Positions 54,198 through 62,683 of a DNA stretch of 64,000 bases are shown here, one piece after another. The notes under the pieces are model-generated. The model was not told where the DNA came from and searched no databases. It worked only from the letters and a program-made list of their open reading frames with translations. Numbering within the stretch: the stretch's first letter is position 1; every line of letters starts with the position of its first letter. The translations under genes were made by a program, and so were the position numbers. The stretch comes from Streptomyces pactum (GTDB lineage: Bacteria; Actinomycetota; Actinomycetes; Streptomycetales; Streptomycetaceae), in contig NZ_JACYXC010000001.1 of the NCBI RefSeq assembly GCF_016031615.1, positions 3,906,001 through 3,970,000 of the forward strand, read 5' to 3'.

Positions 54198-54485
54198 CTA
54201 GACGCGTTCGGCCACGAAGTCGCGCAGCGTGGCGATCGACTCCAGGGAGTCCAGGTTGAGGTCCTCGTCGGCCACGTCCACGCCGTACTCCCGGCGGATG
54301 GCGCCCAGCAGCGCCGCGCCCGCCAGCGAGGACAGGGCGATCCGGGGCCCGAACAGCTCGGTCCCGGCGGGCAGCCGGTCGATCTCGCCGCGGTCCACCC
54401 GCAGCGCCTCGGCCAGCATCCCCCGGATGGTCCGCTCCACCTCGGACACGGTGCGTTCCTCGGACACGGTGCGGTCCTCCGCCAT
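54198..54485 (-). CDS. Acyl carrier protein
   Basis: A 95-aa carrier protein; the helix-2 attachment region reads LFGPRIALSSLAGAALLGAI with S53 as the likely phosphopantetheine serine. The usual GxDSL is replaced by ALSSL, so it is divergent. The tail DSLESIATLRDFVAERV is typical. A duplicated motif RTVSEER/RTVSEVER lies at the start. The stop is the last of a minus-strand operon and it follows the FkbH-like gene by 14 bp. Together with the Sfp-type transferase at 59725 it implies a covalently held intermediate. Confidence 0.82.
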   Translation of the reverse strand: MAEDRTVSEERTVSEVERTIRGMLAEALRVDRGEIDRLPAGTELFGPRIALSSLAGAALLGAIRREYGVDVADEDLNLDSLESIATLRDFVAERV

Positions 54486-54499
54486 GGTTCGTACGCTCC

Positions 54500-55534
54500 T
54501 CAACGACCGGACAGGGCAAGCCAGGACGGGAACTCCGGCAGCGTCCCGTCCAGCGGCCGGCCCAGGGTGAGGGGGGCCGACCGGTCCCGGCCCGGTTCGC
54601 CGATCACGCGCAGCCCGGCCTGCCGGAAGAGCAGTCGCAGTTCGACATTGGCCGAGGTGGGGCGGGAGACCACCCGGAACTCCGCCGCCCCCTCGTCCCG
54701 CGCCCGGTCCATCAGCCAGCGCAGGAACGCCACCGACACCCCGCGCCCGGCGATCCGGCAGGAGAGCGCCAGCAGCGGGACCGTCCACGCCCCGGGGGTG
54801 CGCTCGACCAGCGCCGTGCCGATCATCCCGTAGTCGCCGAACCGGTCCTCCAGCTCCGCGACGAGCACGGTGGTGCCGCCGTCGGCGAGTGACGCCCGCA
54901 GCGTGCCGGGGTCCAGGTCCAGGCCCGAGGAGTTGAGGCGGTGGGTGCGGGTGGCCAGCTCCGCCACCCGGGGCAGGTCCTCGTCCCGGGCGGTACCGAG
55001 GGACAGCCGCATCCGGCAGGAGTGCAGGAACTCCTCCCGCGACCCGGCGAACCGCCGGCGCTCCTCCTTGCGCACCGCCTCCGCGCGGTAGCGGCTCACC
55101 CGCCGGCGCGCGTCCTCGGTCACCGGCCCGGCGGTCAGCGCGGCCAGCAGCTCGGGCACCTGCTCCGGGGCGAGGGTGGGGACCCCCGGCAGCATCGCCG
55201 CGACCTCGGCCCGCTCGTACGGACTGTCGTCCACCAGCAGCAGCGCCTCCACCGCGATGCCCAGGTCGTCGGCGATCCGGCGCAGCGACTCGCTCTTGTC
55301 CTGCCAGCCGGCCTGCGGCGCGACGAACCGTTCGGCCAGCGCGGGGTCCGCGCGCAGCTGCTCCAGCACCGCCGGGTCGGTACGGCTGGCGACGCTGCTC
55401 AGCACCCCGCGCTCGGCGAGCGTGCCGATCGCCTCCAGCACCCAGGGGCGCGGCGTGGGCAGCGCGCCGGTGGGGGACTCCACCGCGATCCCGTCCCACA
55501 GGGTGTTGTCCAGGTCCCACACCACGCACTTCAC
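54500..55534 (-). CDS. FkbH-like HAD-IIIC protein with GNAT-like C-terminal domain
   Basis: A 344-aa protein of the FkbH family. Members load a glyceryl unit from 1,3-bisphosphoglycerate on an acyl carrier protein. The HAD domain starts at once with VVWDLDNTLWDGIAVE (nucleophile Asp pair), LLLVDDSPYERAEVAAMLPG near residue 100, and the C-terminal half is GNAT-like (VAELATRTHRLNSSGLDLDP, then GDYGMIGTALVERTPGAWTV). GTG 55534 is the only in-frame start after the upstream stop. A coupled ATG at 55655, overlapping the GNAT stop as ATGA, is in the wrong frame; its frame would need a one- or two-base shift to enter this gene, so an indel in the 120-bp gap is possible. Confidence 0.8.
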   Translation of the reverse strand: MKCVVWDLDNTLWDGIAVESPTGALPTPRPWVLEAIGTLAERGVLSSVASRTDPAVLEQLRADPALAERFVAPQAGWQDKSESLRRIADDLGIAVEALLLVDDSPYERAEVAAMLPGVPTLAPEQVPELLAALTAGPVTEDARRRVSRYRAEAVRKEERRRFAGSREEFLHSCRMRLSLGTARDEDLPRVAELATRTHRLNSSGLDLDPGTLRASLADGGTTVLVAELEDRFGDYGMIGTALVERTPGAWTVPLLALSCRIAGRGVSVAFLRWLMDRARDEGAAEFRVVSRPTSANVELRLLFRQAGLRVIGEPGRDRSAPLTLGRPLDGTLPEFPSWLALSGR

Positions 55535-55651
55535 CCGGTCCGGGGTGAGCCCGTCGGCCGGGGCGCTCCCAGGGCCGGCGGCCGTCCCCTTCCCCGGTAC
55601 CGGCCCCGGTGCCCGGTCCGGCCCCGGCGGGGTGATCGGCGGGCGGCGGGT

Positions 55652-56305
55652 TCATCGCGCCGCCCGGCCGGCCGGCACCAGGCGCAGCTTCATCGACATG
55701 TGGGTCGCCTCGAAGCCGAACTTCCGGTACATCGTGCGCATCGGGACGTTCCCCGCGTGCACCTTGCCGACCACCTCGACCAGGTCGTGTTCGACGGCGA
55801 AGTCCAGCCCGGTGGCGATGAGCAGTTCGGCGATGAGCGGGCGCTGCTCGATGTCGGCCACCGCCAGCGAACGGAAGTTCGCGTAGCGGTCGCCGGTCAT
55901 CGTGTTCTGGTTGTCGCTCATCCACAGCCAGCCCACGGCCTTGTCGTCGTCCGGGCGGGTGGCGACGAACATGCCCTTGCGGGACTTCTCCATCGCCTTC
56001 GCCAGCCGGGTACGGTGCCGGGCCGGGTCGTCCACCGCGGCGTCCCCGAAGGAGATCTTGGCGATCTCCACCTCGAAGTCGGCGATGGCCGGGATGTCCC
56101 GCACGTCGGCGGGCCGGACCCGGAACGGCGCGGCCAGTTCCTCGTACCGCGGCCGGTCGCCGGACGGCGGCCAGGCGGTGACGCCCCGGTCCGCGGAGCC
56201 CGCCGGGGCGGTGCGCGTCCGGCCGGCACGGTCGTCCCCGGCACGTGCCGGGACGGACGCGGCCTCGGGGGCGGACGGGGCCGCCGGGGTGACCGGGGCG
56301 GTCAC
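55652..56305 (-). CDS. GNAT-family acetyltransferase of the polyamine/ACP cluster
   Basis: A 217-aa protein. The first 55 residues are low-complexity; the GNAT core follows: FRVRPADVRDIPAIADFEVE, the acetyl-CoA strand VGWLWMSDNQNTMTGDRYAN, the AVADIEQRPLIAELLIATGL helix and the C-terminal GKVHAGNVPMRTMYRKFGFE with the FGF signature. GTG start 56305 overlaps a TGA in another frame at 56302-56304 by 4 bp (GTGA). It probably acetylates a polyamine- or aminoacyl-type product made by its neighbours; substrate inferred from context only. Confidence 0.78.
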   Translation of the reverse strand: MTAPVTPAAPSAPEAASVPARAGDDRAGRTRTAPAGSADRGVTAWPPSGDRPRYEELAAPFRVRPADVRDIPAIADFEVEIAKISFGDAAVDDPARHRTRLAKAMEKSRKGMFVATRPDDDKAVGWLWMSDNQNTMTGDRYANFRSLAVADIEQRPLIAELLIATGLDFAVEHDLVEVVGKVHAGNVPMRTMYRKFGFEATHMSMKLRLVPAGRAAR

Positions 56306-57626
56306 CGAGGGGCCCAGGGGCGGCGGAGGCGGCGGAGGTGACAGAGGAGCCCGCCGGGGCGGAGCCGTCCGCGGGGCGCGGAGCCGGCGCGGGGTCGCGG
56401 TCCGGCGCGGTGGTGCCGGCGTCCGCCGAGGACGGCTCCGGGCCGTCCTCGGTCACACTCACCAGCTGGCGCGGCCGGAACGGCCCGCCGCCGCAGTGCG
56501 GGCACCCCTCGGCGCGCAGCGCGGCCACCGAGGGCCAGCGGCTGCCCGGTCCGACGGGGGTGCGCGCCAGGCAGGCCACGCACTCGTACTCGCGCTGCCG
56601 GGAGCGCTTGTCCCGGGTGTACAGCGGGCCCTGGTAACTGCCCACCGCCGCCTCGGTGGCGCTGGTGGTGAGCAGGTGCTGGAAGAAGCCCGAGCCGCCG
56701 AGGATGCCGCTGCCCTCGTACTCGTTGAAGTTGTGGATGAAGCCGTTGACGACCAGCCCGAGGTTCATGATCTCCTGCTGGACCTCGAACATCTCGTTGG
56801 GGCTCTTGGCGCCGAACGAGAAGAAGATGCTGTTCGCCGGGCCGGGCCGGATGCCCTCGACGGCCCGGGAGAGGAACAGCCGCGCGCCCTCGGGGGTGTA
56901 CGGCGGGTCGGTCATCGCCGCGTCGAACTTCCCGTGCAGCCGCTCCGGCAGCGGCTCGCGCAGGTCGTGCCGGACCGTCTCGACCGGGAAGTCCAGCTCG
57001 GCGGCGACCTCGGTGATGTGGCCCAGGATCTCCGGCGAGATGTCCACCACGGTCAGCCGCTCGACCAGCGGGGACCCCAGGACGTCACCGACCACCGCGA
57101 GCGCCAGCGAGATCATGTCGTCGTCGCCGACCAGCAGCAGCGATCCGCCCGGCAGCACCCCGGCCTTCAGCAGCGCCAGCACCCGGCGGACCTTGGTCTC
57201 GGGGGTGCACCGGGACTGGTCCAGGCTCATGTCGGCCCCGGGACCCGTCTCCATGAGCGCGCCCAGCCGCCGGACCGCCTCGTCCAGCACCGAGGGGATC
57301 ACCAGCTGGCGGCCGTCGCACTCCACGCAGGTCGCGTCGAGGGAGAGGTCCATGCCCAGGCCCGCGACGAGCCGGACGCCGGCGGGGGTGAGGCGGGACG
57401 GCCGCTTCTCGGTCAGCAGGCCGCGGCGGCGCAGCTCGTTGCCGACCGCCGCCACGATGGGCACCGGGAGGCTGGTGGCCCGGCTGATCTCCTTGGTGGA
57501 GGCCGGGGCGAGCCGGCGGATGGCCCGGAGTACGGAGCGCACACCCGGGACGCCTTCCTGCAACCGGACGGCGTCGGCGACCTCGTGCAGAAGCCGGTCG
57601 GCGTCGGCGACTCGCGCGCCGGTCAC
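56302..57626 (-). CDS. bpsA: Branched-polyamine synthase homologue (BpsA-like), 3' end frame-uncertain
   Basis: Homologue of N4-bis(aminopropyl)spermidine synthase, which moves aminopropyl groups from decarboxylated S-adenosylmethionine to a polyamine. The N terminus has a winged helix (PASTKEISRATSLPVPIVAA). Then comes LSLDATCVECDGRQLVIPSV, the Rossmann-like core with LLLVGDDDMISLALAVVGDV, and the catalytic DPPYTPEGARLFLSRAVEGI. A zinc-ribbon-like tail follows, YECVACLARTPVGPG with CPHCGGG. GTG 57626 follows AGGGAA. The main frame has no stop before 54198 and would read through the next genes, while the frame ending in TGA at 56302-56304 overlaps the GNAT start as GTGA. A frameshift in the low-complexity linker (about 56310-56430) is therefore likely, real or by sequencing error. 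Confidence 0.7.
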
Positions 57627-57660
57627 CGCGGAGTTCCCTGTGACCGCGGAGTTCCCTGTG
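57625..57660. repeat. Exact 18-bp tandem duplication spanning the BpsA ribosome binding site
   Basis: ACCGCGGAGTTCCCTGTG occurs twice head to tail (57625-57642 and 57643-57660). On the minus strand each copy carries AGGGAA, but only the second is followed by the GTG start (the first is followed by GTC). The duplication keeps the frame (18 bp). Confidence 0.8.
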
Positions 57661-58749
57661 TACGCATGATTTCGGAGTATAGACCGGGCCGGGGGGCCCT
57701 CCCGGGGCACGCGGGGCCGCCCGCCGGCCGCGCCGTGAACCCCTCTCCGGCCTCTTCGTCGCCCGCGGCCGGGGCCGGCGGGCCGGAGCCGGGATCGCCC
57801 CTGAGCGGCGGAATCAGGTCGCCCGTGACCGACGGGATCAGGTCGTCGGTGCGCGGCCGGGAGAGGTCACCCGCGAGTGGCCGGACAGGTCACCCGTGGC
57901 CGGCCGGAGGGTCGCCGGGACCGGCCGGGACGGGGCGCCGGGACCGGCCGTCCGGTGACCGGCACCGCCCCCCCGGTGCCGGTCCTCCCGCACCGGGCCC
58001 ACGGGATCCGTCGGGACCGTCGCCCGGAACCGCTGCCCGGGACCGGGCCCGGCCCCGCCCGCCGCCGTGGCGGTGAGGCCTCCCCCGGGGCGCCGCGGAA
58101 AAAGCCGGGGGCAATGCCGGCGGCCCGCGGTGGTCAATTCCGGGGGGCGATCAATTCGGTGAGGGGAAAGCGGCCGGGAACGGCTCGGGGGGGAACACCC
58201 GGTGGCGGATCAACCCCGGTCCGTACCCGGCGCGGAAGAAGATCCCGGCCGGGATCCGCCGGGCCGGAACGGAAAAACTCCGGCCCGCTTCCGCCCGGTG
58301 GCACCGGCGGGGCCGCCGGAAGAACCACCCCGGCACCACGCATTGTGTGTCGCTTTTCACTATGCGCACTCCCCGTCGAAACCGCGGTCCCGGACGGCCG
58401 CCAATTCGCCAGCGGTCCGATCCGCCCCGGCCGTTCCCCGGGCGCCGCGTCCTCGCTGGTGAGCGGGGTGGGGGCGGCGGCGGACGGGCGGCCGGGGGCC
58501 AAGCCCGGGGGCGGTCCGCGGGGCCCGCGGCCGGTTAATCAACGGCGCCTGGAGCCACCCGCGTTGCGCCGGCACCGGCCGCTGTGTGGCGGGAGGCGTC
58601 GCGATGGTGGATGCTAAAATTGTGTGTTCGCGACGACTTGGGTGCCGCCAGCGGGGCCGCCGAAGATCGCGTATCGGACTGCGGAATTCCCTGTAGTGCA
58701 CGGAACGGAAAGGAGACGGGGACACCCTCCCGGGCGTTTCCCCATCGCC
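57661..58749. other. Divergent non-coding region between bpsA and the speD-like gene
   Basis: About 1.1 kb with no supported gene; open frames are arginine/proline shadows. Near 57810-57905 the words GATCAGGTCG and AGGTCACCCG are repeated in a loose array. TAAAAT at 58615-58620 could be a -10 box for the speD-like gene, with no clear -35. Both clusters probably start transcription here. Confidence 0.4.
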
Positions 58750-59130
58750 ATGACGAACGACCTCGCCAGCGCCCCCAAAGACATAAACGTCGACGACCTG
58801 TGCTCGTACGCGGTGGACCTCTGGGTCGCCGACCCGAGCATCCTGACCGACGAGGCCCGCCTGCTGGAGGTCCTTCGCACCGCCGCCGCCAAGGGCAACG
58901 CGAAGGTTCTCGGCGAGTCCTCGCACGTGTTCCCCAACGGTGCGGTGACCGCCATTCTCCTGCTGTCGGCCTCGCACCTCAGCATTCACACCTGGCCGGA
59001 ATTCAACCTCGCCAACGTGGACTTGCTCGCGTACGGCCGCCTGAATGGCGAGCGCATGATGGAAAGCATCGAGGTCGAACTGGCCCCGACCCGCATCAAC
59101 GTCTCCCGTCTGCTGCGCGCCGTTCACTGA
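58750..59130 (+). CDS. SpeD-family decarboxylase with altered active site
   Basis: A 126-aa protein of the bacterial S-adenosylmethionine decarboxylase (SpeD) family, which self-cleaves to make a pyruvoyl cofactor. The region GESSHVFPNGAVTAI and SASHLSIHTWPEFNLANVDL follows the family. The Ser that becomes pyruvoyl is S75 and H80 is kept, but the residue before S75, normally Glu, is Ala, and the expected active-site Cys (CG in DVFTCG) is Tyr in DLLAYGR. So it may decarboxylate another substrate or be inactive. ATG 58750 is the only reasonable start, though no close ribosome binding site is present. It is divergent from bpsA, which would use the product (decarboxylated AdoMet or another amine). 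Confidence 0.75.
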   Translation: MTNDLASAPKDINVDDLCSYAVDLWVADPSILTDEARLLEVLRTAAAKGNAKVLGESSHVFPNGAVTAILLLSASHLSIHTWPEFNLANVDLLAYGRLNGERMMESIEVELAPTRINVSRLLRAVH

Positions 59131-59200
59131 GCGTCGTTTCCGCGATTGCCGCGGCGGAGTGATTCCGCAGGCCTTTCCGCGGTCCTTCAGAAGCCTTACC

Positions 59201-59234
59201 GCGCCCCTTCCCCGGAAGCCCCGGGAAGGGGCGC
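59201..59234. terminator. Hairpin terminator after the speD-like gene
   Basis: A 12-bp stem (GCGCCCCTTCCC and complement) extended by three CGG/CCG pairs past a one-base offset, 70 bp after the speD-like stop. Confidence 0.65.
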
Positions 59235-59369
59235 GCGTCTTCCCCCCGTTCCCTCCGCCGGAGCGTCGGGAGGCGAGGGCGCGCATGGTAACGTAGGCGG
59301 GGTGACGTAAGCAGAGAGCGGTTCCGTCGCTGACCGGCCGCACCGCTCCTATTCCCAGGAGACGCCGCT

Positions 59370-59597
59370 ATGGGACGTGGTCGTGCGCGCGCCAAGCAAG
59401 CGAAGGTAGCTCGGGAGCTTAAGTACCACGCTCCGGCGACAGACTTCGCGGCCCTGGAGCGGGAACTCTCCGTAAAGATCGACAGGCCGCTCGACGAGCC
59501 GGACGACTTCGCATACGACGGCGATCACGACCGTGATCGCCTCGATGAGCGTGAGTTCGCCCAGCAGCGGCCCTTCCCGTCCCGCCGCCGGGGCTGA
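59370..59597 (+). CDS. DUF3073 protein
   Basis: A 75-aa protein, MGRGRARAKQAKVARELKYH with the basic start and acidic centre (DEPDDFAYDGDHDRDRLDER) typical of the DUF3073 family found in actinobacteria. AGGAG lies at good spacing upstream. Function unknown; the basic N terminus suggests nucleic-acid contact. Single-gene unit between the speD-like and PPTase genes. Confidence 0.85.
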   Translation: MGRGRARAKQAKVARELKYHAPATDFAALERELSVKIDRPLDEPDDFAYDGDHDRDRLDEREFAQQRPFPSRRRG

Positions 59598-59724
59598 ATT
59601 CACGCCGCGGGTCCGGACAACTCCGCTCGGTCGCCCGGTCACCGGGAACGATGACCCGGGCTGTCCCGGCCGTGGGGTCCCCCGGACGCCCGCGCCGCCC
59701 ACCCTCGGCACCCGCTGATCCGCC

Positions 59725-60630
59725 ATGCCCCTCCATGACTTCCCGGAGCCGCCCGCGGGCCCGCTCCCGGACGGTGTGGTGCGGGTGTGGTGGGCCGGCA
59801 CCGATGACGCCGACGAGCGGCTGTGCGGGCTCCTCGACCCGGTGGAGCGCGCCCGCCACCGGGAGACGGCCGCACCCGCCGACCGGCGGCGCTTCCTGCT
59901 GGGTTGTGCGATCACGCGGGTCGCGCTCGGCGGCTACCTGGGCCTGCCCCCGGAAGAGGTGCCCCTGGTGCGGCGCTGCCCGGTGTGCGGCGGCCCGCAC
60001 GGCAAGGTGCGGCTCGGCCCCGTGACCCCGCCGCCCGGCGACCACCACGCTCCCGGCCGGCCGGCCCCGGCGCCCGGGGAACTCCCTGCGTGCCGCCCGG
60101 CGGCCCCGTGCCCGGACACCGGCGCCCCGGCCCCCGACGCGCACGCCGGCGCCCCGGTGCCCGCGGTACCGCGGTTCTCGGTGACGCACAGCGGCGGGCT
60201 GGTCGGGGTGGCGTTCCACCGGGGCGGCGAGGTGGGCCTGGACGCCGAGGCGGTGGACCCGGGGCTGGACGTCTCCGCAATCGCGCCCGGGGTGCTCACC
60301 GCGGGCGAGCTGGCCGAGCTGGACCGGCTCCCGGCGGACGGGCGGCTGCGCGGGTTCCTGCGCTACTGGTGCCGCAAGGAGGCCGCGGTGAAGGCGGTGG
60401 GCACCGGCCTGCGGACCCGCTTCCGGGACCTGGGGGTCACGCCGCCCGGTGCGCCCCCGGCCGTCACCGCCTGGCCCGGCCGGCCCGCCACGGCCCGGGC
60501 CCTGCACCTGACCGACCTGGACGTGACCGGGAGCCACCTGGCCTGCCTGGCGGTGCTGGGCCGGGCCCCGGCGGCGATCGTGCACCACCGCGCCGGCCCG
60601 GCACTGCGCCGCTGGGCCGCCACCCGCTGA
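59725..60630 (+). CDS. 4'-phosphopantetheinyl transferase, Sfp type
   Basis: Transfers phosphopantetheine from CoA to a carrier-protein serine. 301 aa with the Sfp motifs: RFLLGCAITRVALGGYLGLP, CPVCGGPHGKVRL, FSVTHSGGLVGVAFHRGGEV, GLDAEAVDPG, and WCRKEAAVKAVGTGL (WxxKEAxxKA, metal-binding Glu). A 60-residue Pro/Ala-rich insert (APGELPACRPAAPCPDTGAP) sits between the GGPHG and FSVTHS blocks. It stands near the carrier protein at 54198, which it may activate. It is convergent with the aminotransferase, 23 bp between stops. Confidence 0.9.
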   Translation: MPLHDFPEPPAGPLPDGVVRVWWAGTDDADERLCGLLDPVERARHRETAAPADRRRFLLGCAITRVALGGYLGLPPEEVPLVRRCPVCGGPHGKVRLGPVTPPPGDHHAPGRPAPAPGELPACRPAAPCPDTGAPAPDAHAGAPVPAVPRFSVTHSGGLVGVAFHRGGEVGLDAEAVDPGLDVSAIAPGVLTAGELAELDRLPADGRLRGFLRYWCRKEAAVKAVGTGLRTRFRDLGVTPPGAPPAVTAWPGRPATARALHLTDLDVTGSHLACLAVLGRAPAAIVHHRAGPALRRWAATR

Positions 60631-60653
60631 CCCGCCGCCCCGGACCGGCCCCG

Positions 60654-61823
60654 CTACCCGCGGCCCAGGCCGCTCAGCCGGGCCGCGGCCTCCCGCAGGA
60701 TCTCCTCGCGTTTGCAGAAGGCGAACCGGACCTGGGTGCGGCCGGCTTCCGGGTCGTCGTAGAAGACCGCGTTGGGGACCGCGACCACGCCGCACCGCTC
60801 CGGCAGGCTCCGGCAGAAGGCGAGGCCGTCCTTCTCCCCCAGGGCGGCGATGTCGGTGGTGATGAAGTAGGTGCCCTGCGGCCGGAAGACCGTCAGGCCC
60901 GCGTCGGCGAGCCCGCCGGCCAGCAGGTCACGCTTGGCGCGCAGGTCCTCGCGGAAACCGGTGAAGAAACCGTCCGGCAGGCGCAGCGCCTCCGCGACCG
61001 CGTACTGGAACGGGCCCGAACTGACGAAGGTCAGGTACTGCTTGGCGGTCCGCACCGCCGCCACCAGCGGGGCCGCCCCGGTCACCCAGCCCACCTTCCA
61101 GCCGGTGAAGGAGAAGGTCTTGCCCGCGGAGGAGATGGCGACGGTCCGCTCCCGCATGCCGGGCAGCGAGATCAGCGGGGTGTGCTCGCCCTCGAAGACC
61201 AGGTGCTCGTAGACCTCGTCGGTCACCACCAGCAGGTCGCGCTCCACCGCCAGCTCGGCGATGGCCGCCAGTTCGCCGGGGTTGAGCACCATGCCGGTCG
61301 GGTTGTGCGGGGAGTTGAGGAGCAGCAGCCGGGTGCGCGGGGTGACCGCGTCCCGCAGGGCGTCGAGGTCCGGCCGGAAGTCCGGGGCGCGCAGCGTGAG
61401 CGGCACCCGGGTGGCGCCGGCCATGGCGATGCAGGCGGCGTAGGAGTCGTAGTACGGCTCGAAGGCGATCACCTCGTCACCGGGCTCCAGCAGGGCGAGC
61501 AGGGTGGCGGCGATGGCCTCGGTGGCGCCCGCGGTGACCAGCACCTCGGTGTCCGGGTCGAAGGAGAGCCCGTAGCGGCGCGCCTGGTGCTCGGCGACGG
61601 CGGTACGGAGTTCGGGGACGCCGGGCCCCGGCGGGTACTGGTTGCCCCGGCCGTCCCGCAGCGCGCGCACCGCCGCCTCGCGGACCTCCTCGGGCCCGTC
61701 GGTGTCCGGGAAGCCCTGGCCCAGGTTGATCGCGCCGGTGGCGGCCGCCAGCGCCGACATCTCCGCGAAGATCGTGGTGCCGAGCCCGTCCAGCCTGCGG
61801 TTCAGCAAGGGCCTGCCGTTCAT
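60654..61823 (-). CDS. PLP-dependent aminotransferase, DapC-like
   Basis: A 389-aa class I aminotransferase. The N terminus MNGRPLLNRRLDGLGTTIFA and NLGQGFPDTDGP are family typical; the PLP lysine is in ISSAGKTFSFTGWKVGWVTG, with LLLNSPHNPTGMVL and DEVYEHLVFEG ahead. Related enzymes act in lysine synthesis as N-succinyldiaminopimelate transaminases or as kynurenine/methionine-type transaminases; the specificity cannot be told. ATG 61823 with GGGG upstream was chosen. It ends next to the PPTase gene and starts 300 bp before the Gly/Cys-repeat gene. Confidence 0.88.
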   Translation of the reverse strand: MNGRPLLNRRLDGLGTTIFAEMSALAAATGAINLGQGFPDTDGPEEVREAAVRALRDGRGNQYPPGPGVPELRTAVAEHQARRYGLSFDPDTEVLVTAGATEAIAATLLALLEPGDEVIAFEPYYDSYAACIAMAGATRVPLTLRAPDFRPDLDALRDAVTPRTRLLLLNSPHNPTGMVLNPGELAAIAELAVERDLLVVTDEVYEHLVFEGEHTPLISLPGMRERTVAISSAGKTFSFTGWKVGWVTGAAPLVAAVRTAKQYLTFVSSGPFQYAVAEALRLPDGFFTGFREDLRAKRDLLAGGLADAGLTVFRPQGTYFITTDIAALGEKDGLAFCRSLPERCGVVAVPNAVFYDDPEAGRTQVRFAFCKREEILREAAARLSGLGRG

Positions 61824-62118
61824 GTCCCCATCACTCCCACCACTTGAAGGTTCCCCGGCCGCCGCCCCGCCCGGACGGGTGCCGTCCCGGGCGGTGGTGC
61901 GGGTGCCCGGCCGGGTGTGCGCCCGCCGGGCGGTCGTGCGGTCCATCCTCGCCGATGCGGCGCCGCGGTACAGCTCCCGGTCCGGTGGCGTACCCAAGCT
62001 CTGGACTTCCTCAACTCCGCTTTGACCGCGAACCGTCCCGGGCAGGACACCGGCACGCGGAACACGCGGATGACGGAGCGGACCTCGCTTCGGGGGAGAG
62101 CAAGGAGGGTGAGGGTCC

Positions 62119-62400
62119 ATGGTGGTCTTCTGGATCGGGGTGGGCATCGCCGTGATGATCGGCGTCCTGGGCACGGTGCGTTCGGGCTCGGGCAAGCGCG
62201 CCGGCGGCACCTACCGCCGGAGCGGCACGGCGTCGGGCGGTTCGTCCCACACCGGGGGAGGTGCCTCCTGCGGGGGCGGCGGATCGTCGTGCGGCGGAGG
62301 CGGATCGTCCTGCGGCGGCGGAGGGTCGTCCTGCGGCGGAGGCAGTTCGTCCTGCGGCGGTGGCGGCGGGGGCGGCTGCGGTGGTGGCGGCGGTTGCTGA
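62119..62400 (+). CDS. Small membrane protein with Cys/Gly repeat tail
   Basis: A 93-aa protein. The first 20 residues are one membrane helix (MVVFWIGVGIAVMIGVLGTV), then a short basic stretch, then a tail made of repeats of SSCGGGG (five copies, ending GGGCGGGGGC). The tail is almost all Gly, Ser and Cys, so it could bind metal or form disulfides outside the membrane. AAGGAGGGTGAGG lies upstream as ribosome binding site. Function unknown; the repeat coding unit is a near-exact 21-base word. Confidence 0.65.
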   Translation: MVVFWIGVGIAVMIGVLGTVRSGSGKRAGGTYRRSGTASGGSSHTGGGASCGGGGSSCGGGGSSCGGGGSSCGGGSSSCGGGGGGGCGGGGGC

Positions 62401-62683
62401 GCCGCCCCACCGGAGCATGAACCAGGTTGTCCGGGTCTGCGCCCGGCGCGCCGGCGCGCGCCGGGCGCTTCGTTGTTGAACAGGTGAACGCCTGTGCGCC
62501 CGAGGGGATGGAAACCGCATGAACATGGGAAAAAACCCTGTGGCGCCGCGCATTTCATGATTCTGTATTCCTGGACCCTACGCACCCCACGTAGGCACGA
62601 GCCGGCGTACCCCCCGTTGCCTCTGGTCCCAGCCAGGGCGGTCCGGCCCCACCTCCCTTACTGCGTGCTTGCGGAGCCGATTC

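Noticed and set aside
54198..57710. A 1170-aa continuous open frame on the minus strand
   Set aside because: It joins the BpsA-like N terminus and the ACP only by reading the GNAT and FkbH genes out of frame; residues between are arginine/glycine shadows. Treated as separate genes with a suspected frameshift.
58134..58502. Possible 122-aa minus-strand gene between bpsA and the speD-like gene
   Set aside because: Proline/arginine-rich, no family pattern, weak start; judged non-coding.
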